Of a DNA stretch of 64,000 nucleotides, positions 31,553 through 42,356 are shown piece by piece. The translations under genes were made by a program, and so were the position numbers. Below the pieces are notes generated by a model. That model did not search any database and was not told where the DNA came from. It was given only the letters and a program-made list of their open reading frames with translations. The stretch's first letter is position 1. Each line of letters begins with the position of its first letter. Source of the DNA: Marinomonas sp. KMM3893 (GTDB taxonomy: Bacteria > Pseudomonadota > Gammaproteobacteria > Pseudomonadales > Marinomonadaceae); contig NZ_SJSC01000010.1 of assembly GCF_004352855.1 (NCBI RefSeq), forward strand, positions 1 to 64,000, read 5' to 3'.

Positions 31553-31617
31553 ATTGCACTTTCCTATTTAATGCTCAGCTCTAGTGGACTTAGCAACTAG
31601 AGCGAAACGCGTTTATA

Positions 31618-31974
31618 TTACTTACGAATAGGCTTACGAGGGCCTTTACGTGTACGAGCGTTCGTTTTGGTACGTTGACCACGAACAGGTAGACTGCGGC
31701 GATGGCGAATACCACGATTACAGCCAAGATCCATCAAGCGTTTGATAGACATGCTGACTTCACGGCGTAGATCACCTTCTACAGTATACTTAGCAACTTC
31801 GCCACGAAGTTCATCAAGGATATCATCACTCAAAGAACCAATTTTCGTAGTTTCTGCAACACCTGACGCGGCGCAAATTGCGCGCGAACGTGTGCGACCA
31901 ATTCCGAAGATGTAAGTCAGAGAAATGACCGCATGTTTATTGTCAGGAATATTGACACCGGCTATACGAGCCAT
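31618..31974 (-). CDS. rpsM: 30S ribosomal protein S13
   Basis: Head protein of the 30S subunit that contacts the P-site tRNA and the 50S bridge. It is 118 residues and starts [19 protein letters not shown]. The basic C-terminal tail [18 protein letters not shown] is present. First gene of the alpha operon with its own candidate promoter, 124 nt from rpmJ. Confidence 0.99.
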   Translation of the reverse strand: MARIAGVNIPDNKHAVISLTYIFGIGRTRSRAICAASGVAETTKIGSLSDDILDELRGEVAKYTVEGDLRREVSMSIKRLMDLGCNRGIRHRRSLPVRGQRTKTNARTRKGPRKPIRK

Positions 31975-32037
31975 TCAATTCACTCCGTTGTTATGGACGA
32001 TATCTAAATCATCACTTTACTTTCATGAGGGCGGCTG

Positions 32038-32066
32038 ATTATGCCTATCTTTAGGCGAAAAATCAA
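32038..32066 (-). promoter_or_regulatory. Candidate alpha operon (rpsM) promoter
   Basis: In the 124-nt rpmJ-rpsM gap the minus strand has TTGATT (32066-32061), a 17-bp spacer and CATAAT (32043-32038). The transcript would start near 32031, leaving a leader of only about 57 nt before rpsM. That is too short for an E. coli-like S4-binding pseudoknot of about 110 nt. Confidence 0.6.
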
Positions 32067-32098
32067 CCACCCTACCCTATCATCGAACGAACTTGCAA

Positions 32099-32212
32099 TT
32101 AACCTTGACGCTGTTTGTGTCGAGGCTCAGTGCAAATCACTCGAACTGCACCGTTACGACGAACGATTTTACAGTTACGACAGATTTTCTTTACAGATGC
32201 ACGTACTTTCAT
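32099..32212 (-). CDS. rpmJ: 50S ribosomal protein L36
   Basis: A 37-residue zinc-ribbon protein of the large subunit, found by translating the secY-rpsM gap. It begins [19 protein letters not shown] and ends RHKQRQG. The four zinc ligands are C11, C14, C27 and H32, i.e. the zinc-binding (C+) paralogue. The start is 18 nt behind secY with AGGTTGGAGTTGAAC upstream. It is the last gene of the spc operon, in its canonical position. Confidence 0.97.
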   Translation of the reverse strand: MKVRASVKKICRNCKIVRRNGAVRVICTEPRHKQRQG

Positions 32213-32230
32213 GTTCAACTCCAACCTATG

Positions 32231-33562
32231 CTAACGCATTAGGCCATTTGGACCATAACCAGTCAGATTAGATTTCTTCATTAACGACTCGTATTGATGA
32301 CTCATTAAGTGACTTTGCACTTGCGACATAAAGTCCATGACAACCACCACTACGATCAACATAGAGGTACCGCCAAAGTAGAATGGAACATTCCACGCAA
32401 CAACAAAGAACTGAGGCATCAGCGACACTAAAGTGATGTATAAAGCACCAAATAGAGTCAAACGAGTCATTACACCATCAATATATCGAGCTGTATGATC
32501 GCCTGGACGAATACCCGGCAAAAAAGCACCGGATTTTTTTAAGTTATCTGCCACATCTTTAGGGTTGAACACCAGCGCTGTATAGAAGAAGCAAAAGAAA
32601 ACAATTGCGATTGCAAACAACAGCACATATAGAGGTTGTCCAGGAGCTAGAGCCAAAGAGATATTTTGCAACCATTCCATACCTTGCCCTTGACCAAACC
32701 ATTGGCCAATAGACGCTGGAAACAGAAGGATACTAGAAGCGAAGATTGGTGGGATAACACCCGCCATATTCACTTTAAGAGGCAAATGACTCTTTTGTGC
32801 GGCAAACACCTTATTACCTTGCTGACGCTTCGCGTAATTGACTGTAATTCTACGTTGACCACGTTCGATGAAAACAACGAGCGCGATTGTCGCAACAGCT
32901 AATACACCAATAACCAACAGAGCAAGAATATTTATATCGCCTTGACGAGCCGATTCAAATGAACGACCTAGAGCAGATGGCAAACCAGCAACGATACCGG
33001 AGAAGATGATAATGGAAATACCATTACCAATTCCTTTTTCAGTCACTTGCTCACCTAGCCACATCAAGAACACCGTACCAGCAACGAGAGTCACAACGGC
33101 GACGCCGTAGAACTCAATACCATTACTGAACGAAATGCCCTGACTCGCTAAGCCGACTGCCATAGAGGCAGACTGAACAAGCGCTAACAGTACAGTGCCG
33201 TAGCGAGTGTATTGAGTAATCTTACGACGACCCGCCTCACCCTCTTTCTTCAACTGTTCTAGCTGCGGACTCACAACCGTTAATAACTGCATAATAATAG
33301 AGGCAGAAATATAGGGCAGAATCCCAAGCGCAAAAATACTCATACGCTCGAGTGCGCCCCCTGAGAATACGTTAAATAAACTCAGAATTGTGCCTTCATT
33401 TTGATTAAACAGGGCAGACAATCTATCTGGGTTAATACCCGGAACAGGGATGTGTGCACCAATTCGGTATACAATAATTGCTAAGAATACAAAGCGGATA
33501 CGCGACCAAAGTTCGCCTAATCCATTTTGTACACCAGCTGGTAGTGAGCCACGCTTTGCCAT
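32231..33562 (-). CDS. secY: Protein translocase subunit SecY
   Basis: Channel subunit of the SecYEG translocon in the inner membrane. It is 443 residues with ten predicted membrane helices. Conserved segments are GIMPYI-like [15 protein letters not shown] (plug/TM2 region) and [38 protein letters not shown] sequence around YAKRQQGN. It starts directly after rplO with no gap. secE lies 25 kb upstream in this window; secG is not here. Confidence 0.99.
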   Translation of the reverse strand: MAKRGSLPAGVQNGLGELWSRIRFVFLAIIVYRIGAHIPVPGINPDRLSALFNQNEGTILSLFNVFSGGALERMSIFALGILPYISASIIMQLLTVVSPQLEQLKKEGEAGRRKITQYTRYGTVLLALVQSASMAVGLASQGISFSNGIEFYGVAVVTLVAGTVFLMWLGEQVTEKGIGNGISIIIFSGIVAGLPSALGRSFESARQGDINILALLVIGVLAVATIALVVFIERGQRRITVNYAKRQQGNKVFAAQKSHLPLKVNMAGVIPPIFASSILLFPASIGQWFGQGQGMEWLQNISLALAPGQPLYVLLFAIAIVFFCFFYTALVFNPKDVADNLKKSGAFLPGIRPGDHTARYIDGVMTRLTLFGALYITLVSLMPQFFVVAWNVPFYFGGTSMLIVVVVVMDFMSQVQSHLMSHQYESLMKKSNLTGYGPNGLMR

Positions 33563-33997
33563 TTATTCCTCGACTTTTCCGCCGGCAGCTTCAATAGCAG
33601 CACGAGCACCTTTAGTCACTTTAAGACCACGAACGGTAACGGCTTTGTCGATAGAACCAGACAAAATTACACGTGCTGTCTTAATTTGATGACCAAGAAT
33701 GTCGGCGCTTTTAAGAGCAGCCAAATCTACAACTTCAGCATTTACAGCAGCAAGTTCGTTTAAACGAACCTCAGCAACATACTTTGCCTGACGTGAAGTA
33801 AAACCAAATTTTGGCAGACGACGCTGCAATGGCATTTGACCGCCTTCAAAACCAGGTTTTACTGAGCCACCAGAGCGAGACTTAAGACCTTTATGGCCAC
33901 GTCCGCCTGTTTTGCCCAAGCCGCTACCAATACCGCGACCGACACGTTTCGGAGCATGTTTGCTACCTTCGCCAGGACGAAGCGTATTTAAGAACAT
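33563..33997 (-). CDS. rplO: 50S ribosomal protein L15
   Basis: Late-assembly 50S protein. It is 144 residues with the Gly/Arg-rich N-terminal extension ([21 protein letters not shown]) that penetrates 23S rRNA, and a globular C-terminus. One nucleotide separates it from rpmD and none from secY, so translation is probably coupled. Confidence 0.99.
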   Translation of the reverse strand: MFLNTLRPGEGSKHAPKRVGRGIGSGLGKTGGRGHKGLKSRSGGSVKPGFEGGQMPLQRRLPKFGFTSRQAKYVAEVRLNELAAVNAEVVDLAALKSADILGHQIKTARVILSGSIDKAVTVRGLKVTKGARAAIEAAGGKVEE

Positions 33998-33998
33998 G

Positions 33999-34184
33999 TT
34001 ATTCTCCTACTACTTTAACCATGTAATAAACTTTATTAACCATACCACGTACTGCTGGAGTATCTTCCAGCTCACGTGTTTGGCCAACTTTACGCAAACC
34101 CAAGCCTTTAACTGTTTCACGGTGCTTTGGAAGACGACCGATCGGGCTACGGGTTAGTTGAACTGTGATGGTATTATTCGCCAT
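33999..34184 (-). CDS. rpmD: 50S ribosomal protein L30
   Basis: Small 50S protein, 61 residues. The characteristic [20 protein letters not shown] and the ending [14 protein letters not shown] are clear. It sits between rpsE (6 nt) and rplO (1 nt), its normal place in the spc operon. Confidence 0.99.
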   Translation of the reverse strand: MANNTITVQLTRSPIGRLPKHRETVKGLGLRKVGQTRELEDTPAVRGMVNKVYYMVKVVGE

Positions 34185-34190
34185 AACACA

Positions 34191-34691
34191 TTACCCCAAA
34201 ATTTGATCGACTGACTTACCGCGTTTAGCCGCGATTTGCTCAGGTGCTTTCATATCTTGCAAACCTTTGATCGTAGCGCGAACTACGTTTACTGGGTTTG
34301 TAGATCCGTAACATTTTGCCAATACGTTGTGTACGCCTGCAATTTCAAGAACTGCACGCATAGCACCACCGGCAATGATACCAGTACCTTGAGAAGCTGG
34401 TTGCATGTAAACTTTAGAAGCTCCATGAACTGCTTTAACTGGATACTGTAAAGTATCACCGTCAAGTTTAACTGAAACCATGTTGCGACGAGCTTGTTCC
34501 ATCGCTTTTTGGATAGCTTGAGGGACTTCACGCGCTTTACCGCGACCGAAGCCAACCTTACCATTTCCATCACCAACGACTGTCAAAGCAGTGAAAGAGA
34601 AGATACGACCACCCTTCACAACTTTAGCAACGCGGTTTACTTGAACTAGCTTCTCTTGGAGGTCGCTAGTTTGTTGATCATTAACTGCCAT
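34191..34691 (-). CDS. rpsE: 30S ribosomal protein S5
   Basis: Protein of the 30S body that affects decoding accuracy. It is 166 residues. The dsRBD-like N-terminal part has [25 protein letters not shown], with the loop at VKGGR where spectinomycin resistance changes occur; the sequence here is wild-type-like. The C-terminal domain has [19 protein letters not shown]. It lies 11 nt after rplR. Confidence 0.99.
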   Translation of the reverse strand: MAVNDQQTSDLQEKLVQVNRVAKVVKGGRIFSFTALTVVGDGNGKVGFGRGKAREVPQAIQKAMEQARRNMVSVKLDGDTLQYPVKAVHGASKVYMQPASQGTGIIAGGAMRAVLEIAGVHNVLAKCYGSTNPVNVVRATIKGLQDMKAPEQIAAKRGKSVDQILG

Positions 34692-34702
34692 TTGCTACCC
34701 CT

Positions 34703-35053
34703 TTAGAACTCTAGACCGGCTTCACGTGCTGCGTCAGCAAGAGCTTGAACGCGGCCATGGTATTTGAAGCCAGAACGGTCAAAAGCGACCGAAGTGACAC
34801 CTGCTTCTTTAGCGCGTGTAGCAATCAAAGTACCGACTTGTTGAGCCGCTGCTTTGTTGCCAGTCGCTGTAGCACGTAGAGTTTCTTCCAGAGTAGAAGC
34901 ACTAGCTAGTACTTTGCTACCGCAAGGAGAAATCACTTGAGCATACATATGACGTGGCGTGCGATGTACAGTAAGACGATTCGCACCTAGCTCACGAATA
35001 TGTAGGCGCGCACGGCGTGCACGACGAATTCGAGATTGTTTCTTAGTGTTCAT
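34703..35053 (-). CDS. rplR: 50S ribosomal protein L18
   Basis: 5S rRNA-binding protein of the central protuberance. It is 116 residues with an Arg-rich N-terminus ([18 protein letters not shown]) and the [22 protein letters not shown]-terminus. It lies 10 nt after rplF. Confidence 0.99.
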   Translation of the reverse strand: MNTKKQSRIRRARRARLHIRELGANRLTVHRTPRHMYAQVISPCGSKVLASASTLEETLRATATGNKAAAQQVGTLIATRAKEAGVTSVAFDRSGFKYHGRVQALADAAREAGLEF

Positions 35054-35063
35054 GAATGCTTAC

Positions 35064-35597
35064 CTACTTCTTCTTAGCTTCTTTACGACGAACATTTTCG
35101 TCAGCATAGCGAACACCTTTGCCTTTATATGGCTCTGGTGGACGGAAACCGCGAACTTCTGCAGCGACTTGACCAACGGCTTGCTTATCAATGCCTCTGA
35201 TCACGACTTCTGTCTGTGAAGCACATTCAGCTGTAATGCCTTCAGGTAGTTCATAATCTACTGGGTGTGAAAAACCCAAAGATAGGTTAAGTACTTTGCC
35301 TTTAAGCGCAGCACGGTAACCAACACCTTGAAGAAGCAATCTTTTCTCAAAACCTTGGCTAACACCAACAACCATGTTGTTAACCAAAGCGCGAGTAGTA
35401 CCAGCTAAGGCACGGCTTTGTTTTGCACCATCGCGGGCAGCGAAAGTGATAACATTTTCTTCTTTAGACACAATAACGCTTGTGTGAACAGTAAACTCTA
35501 ATGAACCTTTGCCGCCTTTTACAACAACATTTTGGCCATTTAGGGTTAAATCTACACCACTAGGAAGCGTCACGGGACTATTAGCAACTCGAGACAT
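35064..35597 (-). CDS. rplF: 50S ribosomal protein L6
   Basis: Large-subunit protein at the base of the L7/L12 stalk near the factor-binding site. It is 177 residues with two related domains. The C-terminal [18 protein letters not shown] is diagnostic. It lies 8 nt after rpsH. Confidence 0.99.
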   Translation of the reverse strand: MSRVANSPVTLPSGVDLTLNGQNVVVKGGKGSLEFTVHTSVIVSKEENVITFAARDGAKQSRALAGTTRALVNNMVVGVSQGFEKRLLLQGVGYRAALKGKVLNLSLGFSHPVDYELPEGITAECASQTEVVIRGIDKQAVGQVAAEVRGFRPPEPYKGKGVRYADENVRRKEAKKK

Positions 35598-35605
35598 ACT
35601 AACTC

Positions 35606-35998
35606 CTAGAATACAGTGCAGATTACTTCGCCACCAATACCAGCAGCGCGAGCTGCTCGGTCTGTCATCACACCTTTAGAGGTAGAGATGATCGCAACAC
35701 CAAGGCCAGCTTCTACTTTAGGTAAAGCAGATGTGCCTTTGTATTGACGCAAGCTTGGGCGAGATGCGCGTTTAATTTGTTCAATAACCGGCTTACCTTC
35801 GTAGTATTTCAACTCGATAGTAAGGGTCGGTTTAATCGCTTCGTCTACAGAAAAGTCACCTACGTAACCTTCTTCGCGTAGAACTGCAGCGACAGATGCC
35901 TTCATTTTTGATGAAGGCATGCTCACAGAGGTCTTTGCAGCCATCTGTGCATTACGAATACGTGTGAACATATCCGCAAGGGTATCTTGCATACTCAT
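35606..35998 (-). CDS. rpsH: 30S ribosomal protein S8
   Basis: Central-domain 16S rRNA-binding protein and, in E. coli, the translational repressor of the spc operon. It is 130 residues from [18 protein letters not shown]. The C-terminal [27 protein letters not shown] is standard. The ATG at 35998 has AGGAGCTC upstream; a longer frame to 36055 is rejected. A strong internal promoter candidate precedes it in a 128-nt gap. Confidence 0.99.
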   Translation of the reverse strand: MSMQDTLADMFTRIRNAQMAAKTSVSMPSSKMKASVAAVLREEGYVGDFSVDEAIKPTLTIELKYYEGKPVIEQIKRASRPSLRQYKGTSALPKVEAGLGVAIISTSKGVMTDRAARAAGIGGEVICTVF

Positions 35999-36046
35999 TA
36001 AAGAGCTCCTAATTAAAAACCATTGTGCAGCAAATAGAGCTCGCGC

Positions 36047-36075
36047 ATAGTACACAGCAGCGGGGAGAATGTCCA
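36047..36075 (-). promoter_or_regulatory. Candidate internal promoter before rpsH
   Basis: In the 128-nt rpsN-rpsH gap the minus strand reads TGGACA (36075-36070), 17 bp, TACTAT (36052-36047), then GCGCGAGC. Both hexamers match at 5 of 6 positions and the GC-rich discriminator suits stringent control. It would add transcripts of rpsH-rplF-rplR-rpsE-rpmD-rplO-secY-rpmJ. The gap itself is unusual for the tight spc operon and holds no other gene. Confidence 0.6.
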
Positions 36076-36126
36076 GTATTTAGACACCCCACCCACTGCC
36101 ATGTATTATGATAGCGCTCTACTTGC

Positions 36127-36432
36127 TTACCAACTAGCTTTCTTCAAGCCTGGTACATCACCGCGCATAGCTGCTTCACGCAATTTGATTCGAGACAAAC
36201 CAAATTTACGATAAACACCATGTGGGCGACCCGTTATTTGACAACGGTTACGCTGGCGAGAAGAAGATGAATCGCGTGGAAGCGCTTGTAATTTAAGCGT
36301 TGCTTCCCACTTTTCATCGTCCGATGCATTAACGTCGCTAATGATCGCTTTTAGAGCAGCACGCTTTTCAGCGAACTTAGCTACTAATTTAGTACGTTTT
36401 GCTTCGCGCTGAATCATTGAGATCTTTGCCAT
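36127..36432 (-). CDS. rpsN: 30S ribosomal protein S14
   Basis: 30S head protein, 101 residues. It is the long, zinc-free form: the CxxC pairs of short S14 are absent, while [28 protein letters not shown] is present. It lies 12 nt after rplE and is followed by the 128-nt gap with an internal promoter. Confidence 0.99.
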   Translation of the reverse strand: MAKISMIQREAKRTKLVAKFAEKRAALKAIISDVNASDDEKWEATLKLQALPRDSSSSRQRNRCQITGRPHGVYRKFGLSRIKLREAAMRGDVPGLKKASW

Positions 36433-36444
36433 GATTCCTACCTC

Positions 36445-36984
36445 TTATTTCTTGAAAGGGAAACTAAAGGCGGCTAGCAAAGCACGACCTTCTTCGTCGG
36501 TACGAGCAGTCGTTGTAATGGTGATGTCCATACCACGTACACGATCCACTTTATCGTAATCGATTTCAGGGAAGATGATCTGCTCTTTAACACCCATGCT
36601 ATAGTTACCACGACCGTCGAAAGACTTAGGATTAAGTCCACGGAAGTCACGGATACGTGGAATAGCAACATCAACCAAACGGTCAAAGAAATCCCACATA
36701 CGCTCACCACGTAGCGTTACTTTACAACCGATCGGGTAACCGTCACGGATTTTAAAGCCTGCTACTGATTTACGCGCCTTAGTCACTACAACTTTCTGGC
36801 CGCTAAGTGCTTCTAGATCGTTTACCGCATGTTCAAGAAGTTTCTTGTCTGCGATAGCTTCACCAACACCCATGTTCAATGTGATTTTAGTGATTTTCGG
36901 CACTTCCATCACATTCTTGTATTCAAACTCTTCAGTAAGAGCTGATACAACATTATCTTTATAAACTTGCTTAAGTCTCGCCAT
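36445..36984 (-). CDS. rplE: 50S ribosomal protein L5
   Basis: 5S rRNA-binding protein of the central protuberance that touches the P-site tRNA. It is 179 residues, as in E. coli. Conserved parts are [15 protein letters not shown] and [17 protein letters not shown]. In E. coli the S8 repressor site overlaps the start of rplE; the region here was not folded. It lies 17 nt after rplX. Confidence 0.99.
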   Translation of the reverse strand: MARLKQVYKDNVVSALTEEFEYKNVMEVPKITKITLNMGVGEAIADKKLLEHAVNDLEALSGQKVVVTKARKSVAGFKIRDGYPIGCKVTLRGERMWDFFDRLVDVAIPRIRDFRGLNPKSFDGRGNYSMGVKEQIIFPEIDYDKVDRVRGMDITITTTARTDEEGRALLAAFSFPFKK

Positions 36985-37001
36985 GGCTATAATTCTCGCT
37001 C

Positions 37002-37319
37002 TTAGGCGTCGATCGCTTCACTGTTTGATTTAAAGATACGTACCTTAGTACCGTCTTCATTCAATTTAAAGCCGACGCGATCCGCTTTGTCAGTAGCCTT
37101 GTTGTAGATGGCTACATTAGAAACCTGGATAGGTGCTTCTTTTTCAACGATGCCGCCAGTTGAACCCTTCATAGGGTTTGGTTTTTCGTGTTTCTTGATC
37201 ATATTGATACCAGAAACAAGAACTCGGCTTTCGTCTACTACCTTAACAACAGTACCGCGTTTGCCTTTATCTTTACCAGCAATCACGATTACTTCGTCGT
37301 CACGTTTGATTTTACGCAT
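37002..37319 (-). CDS. rplX: 50S ribosomal protein L24
   Basis: Early-assembly 50S protein near the tunnel exit, 105 residues. The KOW motif is [20 protein letters not shown]. It lies 17 nt after rplN and starts MRKIKRDDE. Confidence 0.99.
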   Translation of the reverse strand: MRKIKRDDEVIVIAGKDKGKRGTVVKVVDESRVLVSGINMIKKHEKPNPMKGSTGGIVEKEAPIQVSNVAIYNKATDKADRVGFKLNEDGTKVRIFKSNSEAIDA

Positions 37320-37336
37320 AATGTCCCCTCTCCCTC

Positions 37337-37705
37337 TTACAGCACTTCAGGTGCAAGAGAAACAATTTTCATGAATTGCTCAGTTCGCAACTCACGTGTT
37401 ACAGGGCCAAAGATACGAGTACCAATAGGCTGTCCTGAAGCATTCAATAGAACCGCTGAGTTTACATCAAAACGGATTACAGAACCATCAGGACGACGAA
37501 CACCTTTCTTAGTTCTAACGACAACTGCGTTAAGAACCTGCCCTTTTTTAACACGACCACGAGGGATCGCTTCTTTCACTGTGACCTTAATAATGTCACC
37601 GATAGCAGCATAACGACGGTGTGAGCCACCCAGTACTTTAATACACTGAACACGCTTTGCGCCGCTGTTATCTGCAACATCAAGCATCGATTCTGTTTGA
37701 ATCAT
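37337..37705 (-). CDS. rplN: 50S ribosomal protein L14
   Basis: Subunit-interface 50S protein, 122 residues. The start [20 protein letters not shown] is standard. First gene of the spc operon in E. coli, where a promoter lies just upstream. The 51-nt gap to rpsQ here shows no clear sigma-70 promoter, so read-through from the S10 operon is likely. Confidence 0.99.
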   Translation of the reverse strand: MIQTESMLDVADNSGAKRVQCIKVLGGSHRRYAAIGDIIKVTVKEAIPRGRVKKGQVLNAVVVRTKKGVRRPDGSVIRFDVNSAVLLNASGQPIGTRIFGPVTRELRTEQFMKIVSLAPEVL

Positions 37706-37756
37706 TTCTGCTCTCCAATCAAGTTAGATAACAAGTCTCACGAGGGAAAAAGCAGC

Positions 37757-38017
37757 TTATAGAGCTGCAGTTTTCTCAATAACTTGAACCAGGTTCCAAG
37801 TCTTAGACTTAGAGTAAGGACGTGTTTCTACGACCTTAACCGTATCACCAATCTGGCACTCATTGTTTTCATCGTGAGCGTGTAGTTTAGTTGAACGACG
37901 TACGTACTTACCGTACAACGGGTGTTTCTCCGTACGTTCAACTAGTACTGTAATGGTTTTATCCATTTTGTCGCTGACTACTTTACCAGTAGCTGTACGC
38001 GCTTTTGTTTCTGCCAT
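37757..38017 (-). CDS. rpsQ: 30S ribosomal protein S17
   Basis: 16S rRNA 5'-domain binding protein, OB fold, 86 residues from [20 protein letters not shown]. The conserved [19 protein letters not shown] follows. The ATG at 38017 lies 1 nt after the rpmC stop with AGG upstream; an earlier ATG at 38038 inside rpmC is less likely. Last gene of the S10 operon. Confidence 0.98.
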   Translation of the reverse strand: MAETKARTATGKVVSDKMDKTITVLVERTEKHPLYGKYVRRSTKLHAHDENNECQIGDTVKVVETRPYSKSKTWNLVQVIEKTAAL

Positions 38018-38018
38018 C

Positions 38019-38210
38019 TTAGTTACCTGCCTTATCATTTAGCACGGTTTTAACACGTGCGATATTGCGGCGAACTTGCGGAAGCAAATGAGTTTGCGTC
38101 AGCTGACCAGTTGCTTTCTGCATGCGCAATGTAAATTGCTCACGTAGAAGCTCAACCAAGGTCGCTTGTAGCTCTGCTACAGACTTTTCTTGCAGTTCTT
38201 TTGCTATCAT
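38019..38210 (-). CDS. rpmC: 50S ribosomal protein L29
   Basis: Small two-helix protein at the peptide tunnel exit, a docking site for SRP and trigger factor. It is 63 residues with the [24 protein letters not shown] signature (QLxxxHLxxxxRRNIARxKT). Directly abuts rplP. Confidence 0.99.
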   Translation of the reverse strand: MIAKELQEKSVAELQATLVELLREQFTLRMQKATGQLTQTHLLPQVRRNIARVKTVLNDKAGN

Positions 38211-38624
38211 CTACATCACCGTACGCGTTACGAAAGTTGTGGACAAAGGAAGTTTAGCAGCAGCTAAAGCAAACGCTTCGCGAGCTAGCTGTTCTGAAAC
38301 GCCCTCAACTTCATAAAGCATCTTACCAGGTTGAATCTGTGCAACCCAGTATTCTACATTACCCTTACCTTTACCCTGACGAACCTCTAGAGGTTTCTGA
38401 GTAATCGGCTTATCAGGGAACACACGAATCCAAATTTTACCACCACGTTTGATGTGACGAGTCATTGCACGACGCGCCGCCTCAATTTGACGAGCAGTAA
38501 TACGACCACGTTCAGTGGACTTTAATCCGAATTCACCAAAGCTAACTTGGTTACCGCGAAGGGCAAGACCGCGGTTACGGCCTTTCATCATCTTGCGGAA
38601 CTTAGTACGTTTCGGTTGTAACAT
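38211..38624 (-). CDS. rplP: 50S ribosomal protein L16
   Basis: 50S protein that organises the A-site region. It is 137 residues and starts [50 protein letters not shown] carries the usual Arg modified in many bacteria. It abuts rpmC and lies 10 nt after rpsC. Confidence 0.99.
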   Translation of the reverse strand: MLQPKRTKFRKMMKGRNRGLALRGNQVSFGEFGLKSTERGRITARQIEAARRAMTRHIKRGGKIWIRVFPDKPITQKPLEVRQGKGKGNVEYWVAQIQPGKMLYEVEGVSEQLAREAFALAAAKLPLSTTFVTRTVM

Positions 38625-38634
38625 GACTTACCCC

Positions 38635-39315
38635 CTACTTAGACTTCTTCTTTTGTGCGCCTTTGTCAGCTCGCACTTGCTCAATACCGCCCAAGATTTC
38701 GCCTTTGAAGATCCACACTTTAACACCAATGATGCCGTAAGTTGTGTTTGCTTCATAAGTAGCGTAGTCAATGTCAGCGCGTAGAGTGTGTAGAGGCACG
38801 CGGCCTTCACGGTACCACTCAGCACGTGCAATTTCAGCACCGCCTAGACGACCACTTACCTGAACCTTGATACCTTTCGCGCCTGCACGCATAGCGTTCT
38901 GTACTGCACGCTTCATCGCACGACGGAACATAACACGACGCTCTAATTGGCTAGCAATATTTTGCGCAACCAATTTCGCATCCATTTCAGGCTTACGAAT
39001 TTCTTCGATGTTGATGTGAACAGGAACGCCCATCATCTCAGAAACTGCATTACGTAGTTTCTCAACATCTTCGCCTTTCTTACCAATTACAATACCTGGA
39101 CGGGCAGTGTAAATAGTAATGCGAGCTGTTTGAGCAGGACGCTGAATCTCGATACGAGAAACAGAAGCCTGAACCAATTTTTTCTCCAAGAACTTACGAA
39201 CCTGAAGATCGTTTAATAACAGCTTAGAATAGTTCTGATTGTTCGCATACCAAGTAGAAGTATGATCTTTAACAATCCCTAAGCGTATTCCAGTTGGATG
39301 AACCTTCTGACCCAT
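38635..39315 (-). CDS. rpsC: 30S ribosomal protein S3
   Basis: Part of the mRNA entry channel with helicase activity. It is 226 residues. The KH domain is seen at [19 protein letters not shown] (GxxG = GKKG). The C-terminal [28 protein letters not shown] is standard. It lies 14 nt after rplV. Confidence 0.99.
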   Translation of the reverse strand: MGQKVHPTGIRLGIVKDHTSTWYANNQNYSKLLLNDLQVRKFLEKKLVQASVSRIEIQRPAQTARITIYTARPGIVIGKKGEDVEKLRNAVSEMMGVPVHINIEEIRKPEMDAKLVAQNIASQLERRVMFRRAMKRAVQNAMRAGAKGIKVQVSGRLGGAEIARAEWYREGRVPLHTLRADIDYATYEANTTYGIIGVKVWIFKGEILGGIEQVRADKGAQKKKSK

Positions 39316-39329
39316 TGGGTTTCTCCTAA

Positions 39330-39662
39330 TTAGTCAGCGACTTTAACTGTAATATGGCAACCGCGTTTAAGAATACGGTCAGCACGGCCTTTAGCACGTG
39401 GCTTAATACGTTTCAGAGTCATAGCCTCATCAACATACGCCGTAGATACACGCAAGTCATCAACATCAGCACCTTCGTTATGCTCAGCATTTGCTACAGC
39501 AGACTCTAGTACTTTTTTGACAATTACTGCCGCCTTCTTAGGACTGAACGCTAAGATGTTCAGTGCTTCGCTAACAGATTTGCCGCGGATTTGATCTACA
39601 ACCAAACGGGCCTTCTGCGCTGAGAGGCGAGCACCTTTTAATGAAGCGCTTACTTCACTCAT
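39330..39662 (-). CDS. rplV: 50S ribosomal protein L22
   Basis: 50S protein whose beta hairpin lines the exit tunnel constriction. It is 110 residues. The hairpin is at [20 protein letters not shown], without insertions such as those seen in macrolide-resistant mutants. It lies 14 nt after rpsS. Confidence 0.99.
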   Translation of the reverse strand: MSEVSASLKGARLSAQKARLVVDQIRGKSVSEALNILAFSPKKAAVIVKKVLESAVANAEHNEGADVDDLRVSTAYVDEAMTLKRIKPRAKGRADRILKRGCHITVKVAD

Positions 39663-39676
39663 ATTAATACTCCTAA

Positions 39677-39952
39677 TTACCGTTTGGCTTTCTTGTCCGC
39701 AGCGTGACCACGATATGTACGGGTCGGAGCGAACTCACCCAATTTATGACCGACCATGTCTTCAGTTACAAGAACTGGAACATGTTGGCGACCATTATGG
39801 ACAGCGATAGTCAACCCTACAAAATCAGGGAAGATAGTAGAACGGCGTGACCAAGTCTTAATTGGACGGCGTTCATTTTTCTCTACCGCAGCCTCTACCT
39901 TTTTCAACAAATGAAGGTCGATAAAAGGACCTTTTTTTAGTGAACGTGGCAC
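39677..39952 (-). CDS. rpsS: 30S ribosomal protein S19
   Basis: 30S head protein that pairs with S13, 91 residues. The start codon is GTG ([17 protein letters not shown]). [26 protein letters not shown] is diagnostic. It lies 15 nt after rplB. Confidence 0.99.
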   Translation of the reverse strand: MPRSLKKGPFIDLHLLKKVEAAVEKNERRPIKTWSRRSTIFPDFVGLTIAVHNGRQHVPVLVTEDMVGHKLGEFAPTRTYRGHAADKKAKR

Positions 39953-39967
39953 AGTCGTTTCCTCTTA

Positions 39968-40792
39968 TTACTTAGTACGGCGACGTACAATAAGTTTATC
40001 AGTACGCTTGTTGCTGCGCGTTTTGTAACCTTTAGTAGGCACACCCCATGGTGTAACTGGGTGACGACCACCTTTGCTACGACCTTCACCACCACCATGT
40101 GGGTGATCAACTGGGTTCATCGCTGCACCGCGGACGGTAGGACGAACACCACGCCAACGCGTAGCACCAGCTTTACCAAGAACTCGCAAGCTATGCTCAG
40201 AGTTTGATACTTCACCTAAAGTAGCGCGACATTCCGTCAAGACTTTACGCATTTCACCAGAACGTAGGCGAAGAGTAACGTAACGACCTTCACGAGCAAC
40301 TAGCTGAGCAGAAGCACCGGCTGAACGTGCAACTTGTGCACCTTTACCTGGCTTAAGCTCGATACAGTGAACGGTACTACCAACTGGGATATTTTGCAGA
40401 GGCAAAGTATTACCCGCTTTGATAGGCGCATCTGCACCACTAAAAACAACATTGCCAGCTACCATACCTTTAGAAGCGATAATGTAACGACGCTCACCAT
40501 CAGCATATCTAACCAATGCAATATTTGCAGAACGGTTTGGATCATATTCCAAACGCTCAACTACCGCAGAAATTCCGTCTTTGTTACGACGAAAATCAAC
40601 CATACGGTAATGCTGCTTATGACCACCACCTACGTGACGCGTAGTGATGCGTCCGTTATTGTTACGTCCACCTGATTTGCTCTTTTTAGAAAGCAAAGGT
40701 GCATATGGCGCGCCTTTGTGCAAATCGTTGTTGGTAACTTTAACAACGTGACGACGGCCTGCAGACGTTGGCTTACTTTTTACAACAGCCAT
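39968..40792 (-). CDS. rplB: 50S ribosomal protein L2
   Basis: Large-subunit protein needed for subunit joining and peptidyl transfer, 274 residues. The C-terminal [19 protein letters not shown] includes the essential His, and [17 protein letters not shown] is in the N-terminal part. It lies 14 nt after rplW. Confidence 0.99.
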   Translation of the reverse strand: MAVVKSKPTSAGRRHVVKVTNNDLHKGAPYAPLLSKKSKSGGRNNNGRITTRHVGGGHKQHYRMVDFRRNKDGISAVVERLEYDPNRSANIALVRYADGERRYIIASKGMVAGNVVFSGADAPIKAGNTLPLQNIPVGSTVHCIELKPGKGAQVARSAGASAQLVAREGRYVTLRLRSGEMRKVLTECRATLGEVSNSEHSLRVLGKAGATRWRGVRPTVRGAAMNPVDHPHGGGEGRSKGGRHPVTPWGVPTKGYKTRSNKRTDKLIVRRRTK

Positions 40793-40806
40793 TGACCTAT
40801 CTCCCC

Positions 40807-41103
40807 TTATTCAGCGACCATGAAGTCAATTTCTTGGCCTTCAGCCAAACGTACGTACGCTTTTTTCACGTCACTACGCTTGCCTAGACCACGAACTGTA
40901 CGCTTAGTTTTACCTTTTTGGTTCAACGTGCGAACAGACTCAACTTTGACTTCAAAAAGCGCTTCGATAGCTTTTTTGATTTCAGGTTTCGTTGCATCAC
41001 CAGTAACACGAAAAACGTACTGACCGTTTCCTTCAGAAACGATAGTTGCTTTTTCGGAAATGTGTGGACCCAACAGAACTTTATAAATGCGTTCGCCGAT
41101 CAT
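40807..41103 (-). CDS. rplW: 50S ribosomal protein L23
   Basis: Tunnel-exit protein and trigger factor dock, 98 residues. The start is [19 protein letters not shown], and [19 protein letters not shown] forms the rRNA-binding loop. Its ATG overlaps the rplD stop by 4 nt. Confidence 0.99.
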   Translation of the reverse strand: MIGERIYKVLLGPHISEKATIVSEGNGQYVFRVTGDATKPEIKKAIEALFEVKVESVRTLNQKGKTKRTVRGLGKRSDVKKAYVRLAEGQEIDFMVAE

Positions 41104-41705
41104 GCTAGTGTCTCCTCAACTTGTTTCAGAGCACCAACTGTCACCAACACTTTGTCGTAAGCAATCAAGCTAACAGGGTCGATAGACGCTGCATCACGCA
41201 CATCTACGTTTGGAATGTTACGAGCTGCTAAAAACAGGTTATCGTCCAATTCATGGGAGATAATCAAAGCATTCTCAACATTCAATTCTGTCATTTTGGC
41301 TTTGAAGAGCTTAGTTTTTGGAGCTTCCAATTTAAGTTCTTCAACAACAACAAGGCGGTCTTGACGTACTAATTCAGACCAGATGGTGCGCATTGCTGCA
41401 CGATACATCTTCTTGTTTACTTTCTGAGAGTGATCTTGTGGTTTCGCAGCGAAGGTAACACCACCAGAGCGCCATAGAGGGCTACGGATAGTACCTGCAC
41501 GTGCACGACCAGAACCTTTTTGTTTCCAAGGTTTGCGTCCGCCACCGGCCACTTCAGAGCGTGTTTTCTGTGCGCGTGATCCTTGACGAGCGCCAGCCAA
41601 GTAAGCCGTAACTACTTGGTGTACTAGTGCTTCGTTGTATTCACGAGCAAAGGCTACTTCAGAAACTTCGATAGTTCCTTCTGCGCCTGTAAGATTCAAG
41701 TTCAT
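41100..41705 (-). CDS. rplD: 50S ribosomal protein L4
   Basis: Early 50S assembly protein, 201 residues. Its loop in the exit tunnel is at [23 protein letters not shown] (macrolide-relevant KG/RA residues wild-type-like). In E. coli L4 also represses the S10 operon via a long leader; the leader of rpsJ here is only about 70 nt, so that control is doubtful. It lies 12 nt after rplC. Confidence 0.99.
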   Translation of the reverse strand: MNLNLTGAEGTIEVSEVAFAREYNEALVHQVVTAYLAGARQGSRAQKTRSEVAGGGRKPWKQKGSGRARAGTIRSPLWRSGGVTFAAKPQDHSQKVNKKMYRAAMRTIWSELVRQDRLVVVEELKLEAPKTKLFKAKMTELNVENALIISHELDDNLFLAARNIPNVDVRDAASIDPVSLIAYDKVLVTVGALKQVEETLA

Positions 41706-41717
41706 TGTCTACCCCTC

Positions 41718-42356
41718 TTAGCGAGCTTTAACAGCTGATTGAAGAATAACATCACCGTTTACAGCGCCAGGTACCGCACCTTTCACAAGGATAAGGTTAC
41801 GTTCTGTATCAACACGAACTACTTCTAAAGACTGAGTAGTTACTTGTGCTGCGCCCATGTGTCCTGCCATCTTCTTGCCTTTCCAAACACGACCAGGTGT
41901 TTGACATTGGCCGATAGAACCAGGTGCACGGTGAGACAATGAGTTACCATGTGTAGCGTCTTGCATACTGAAATTATGACGCTTGATGGCACCTTGAAAA
42001 CCTTTACCTTTAGATTGACCAGTTACATCAACCATAGAGATAGATTCGAAATCAGCTACAGTCAGTTCATCACCAACATTGATTTCTTTTTCATCACCTG
42101 CCAGGCGGAACTCCCACAAACCACGACCTGCTTCAACTGTCGCTTTTGCAAAGTGACCTGCAGCAGCTTTAGTGACGCGGCTCGAACGGCGAGTACCAAC
42201 AGTAACTTGAACAGCTTGGTAGCCGTCAGTTTCTGTCGTTTTCACCTGAGTAACGCGGTTCGGTTCAACCTCGATGACGGTTACTGGCACGGATACACCA
42301 TCTTCATTGAAGATACGTGTCATACCGGCTTTGCGTCCGACTAATTGAATAGTCAT
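41718..42356 (-). CDS. rplC: 50S ribosomal protein L3
   Basis: Early-assembly 50S protein that reaches the peptidyl transferase centre, 212 residues. [28 protein letters not shown] carries the Gln that PrmB methylates in E. coli (in the GxxQDxTHG context). The start is [17 protein letters not shown] 128-nt structured gap separates it from rpsJ. Confidence 0.99.
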   Translation of the reverse strand: MTIQLVGRKAGMTRIFNEDGVSVPVTVIEVEPNRVTQVKTTETDGYQAVQVTVGTRRSSRVTKAAAGHFAKATVEAGRGLWEFRLAGDEKEINVGDELTVADFESISMVDVTGQSKGKGFQGAIKRHNFSMQDATHGNSLSHRAPGSIGQCQTPGRVWKGKKMAGHMGAAQVTTQSLEVVRVDTERNLILVKGAVPGAVNGDVILQSAVKAR

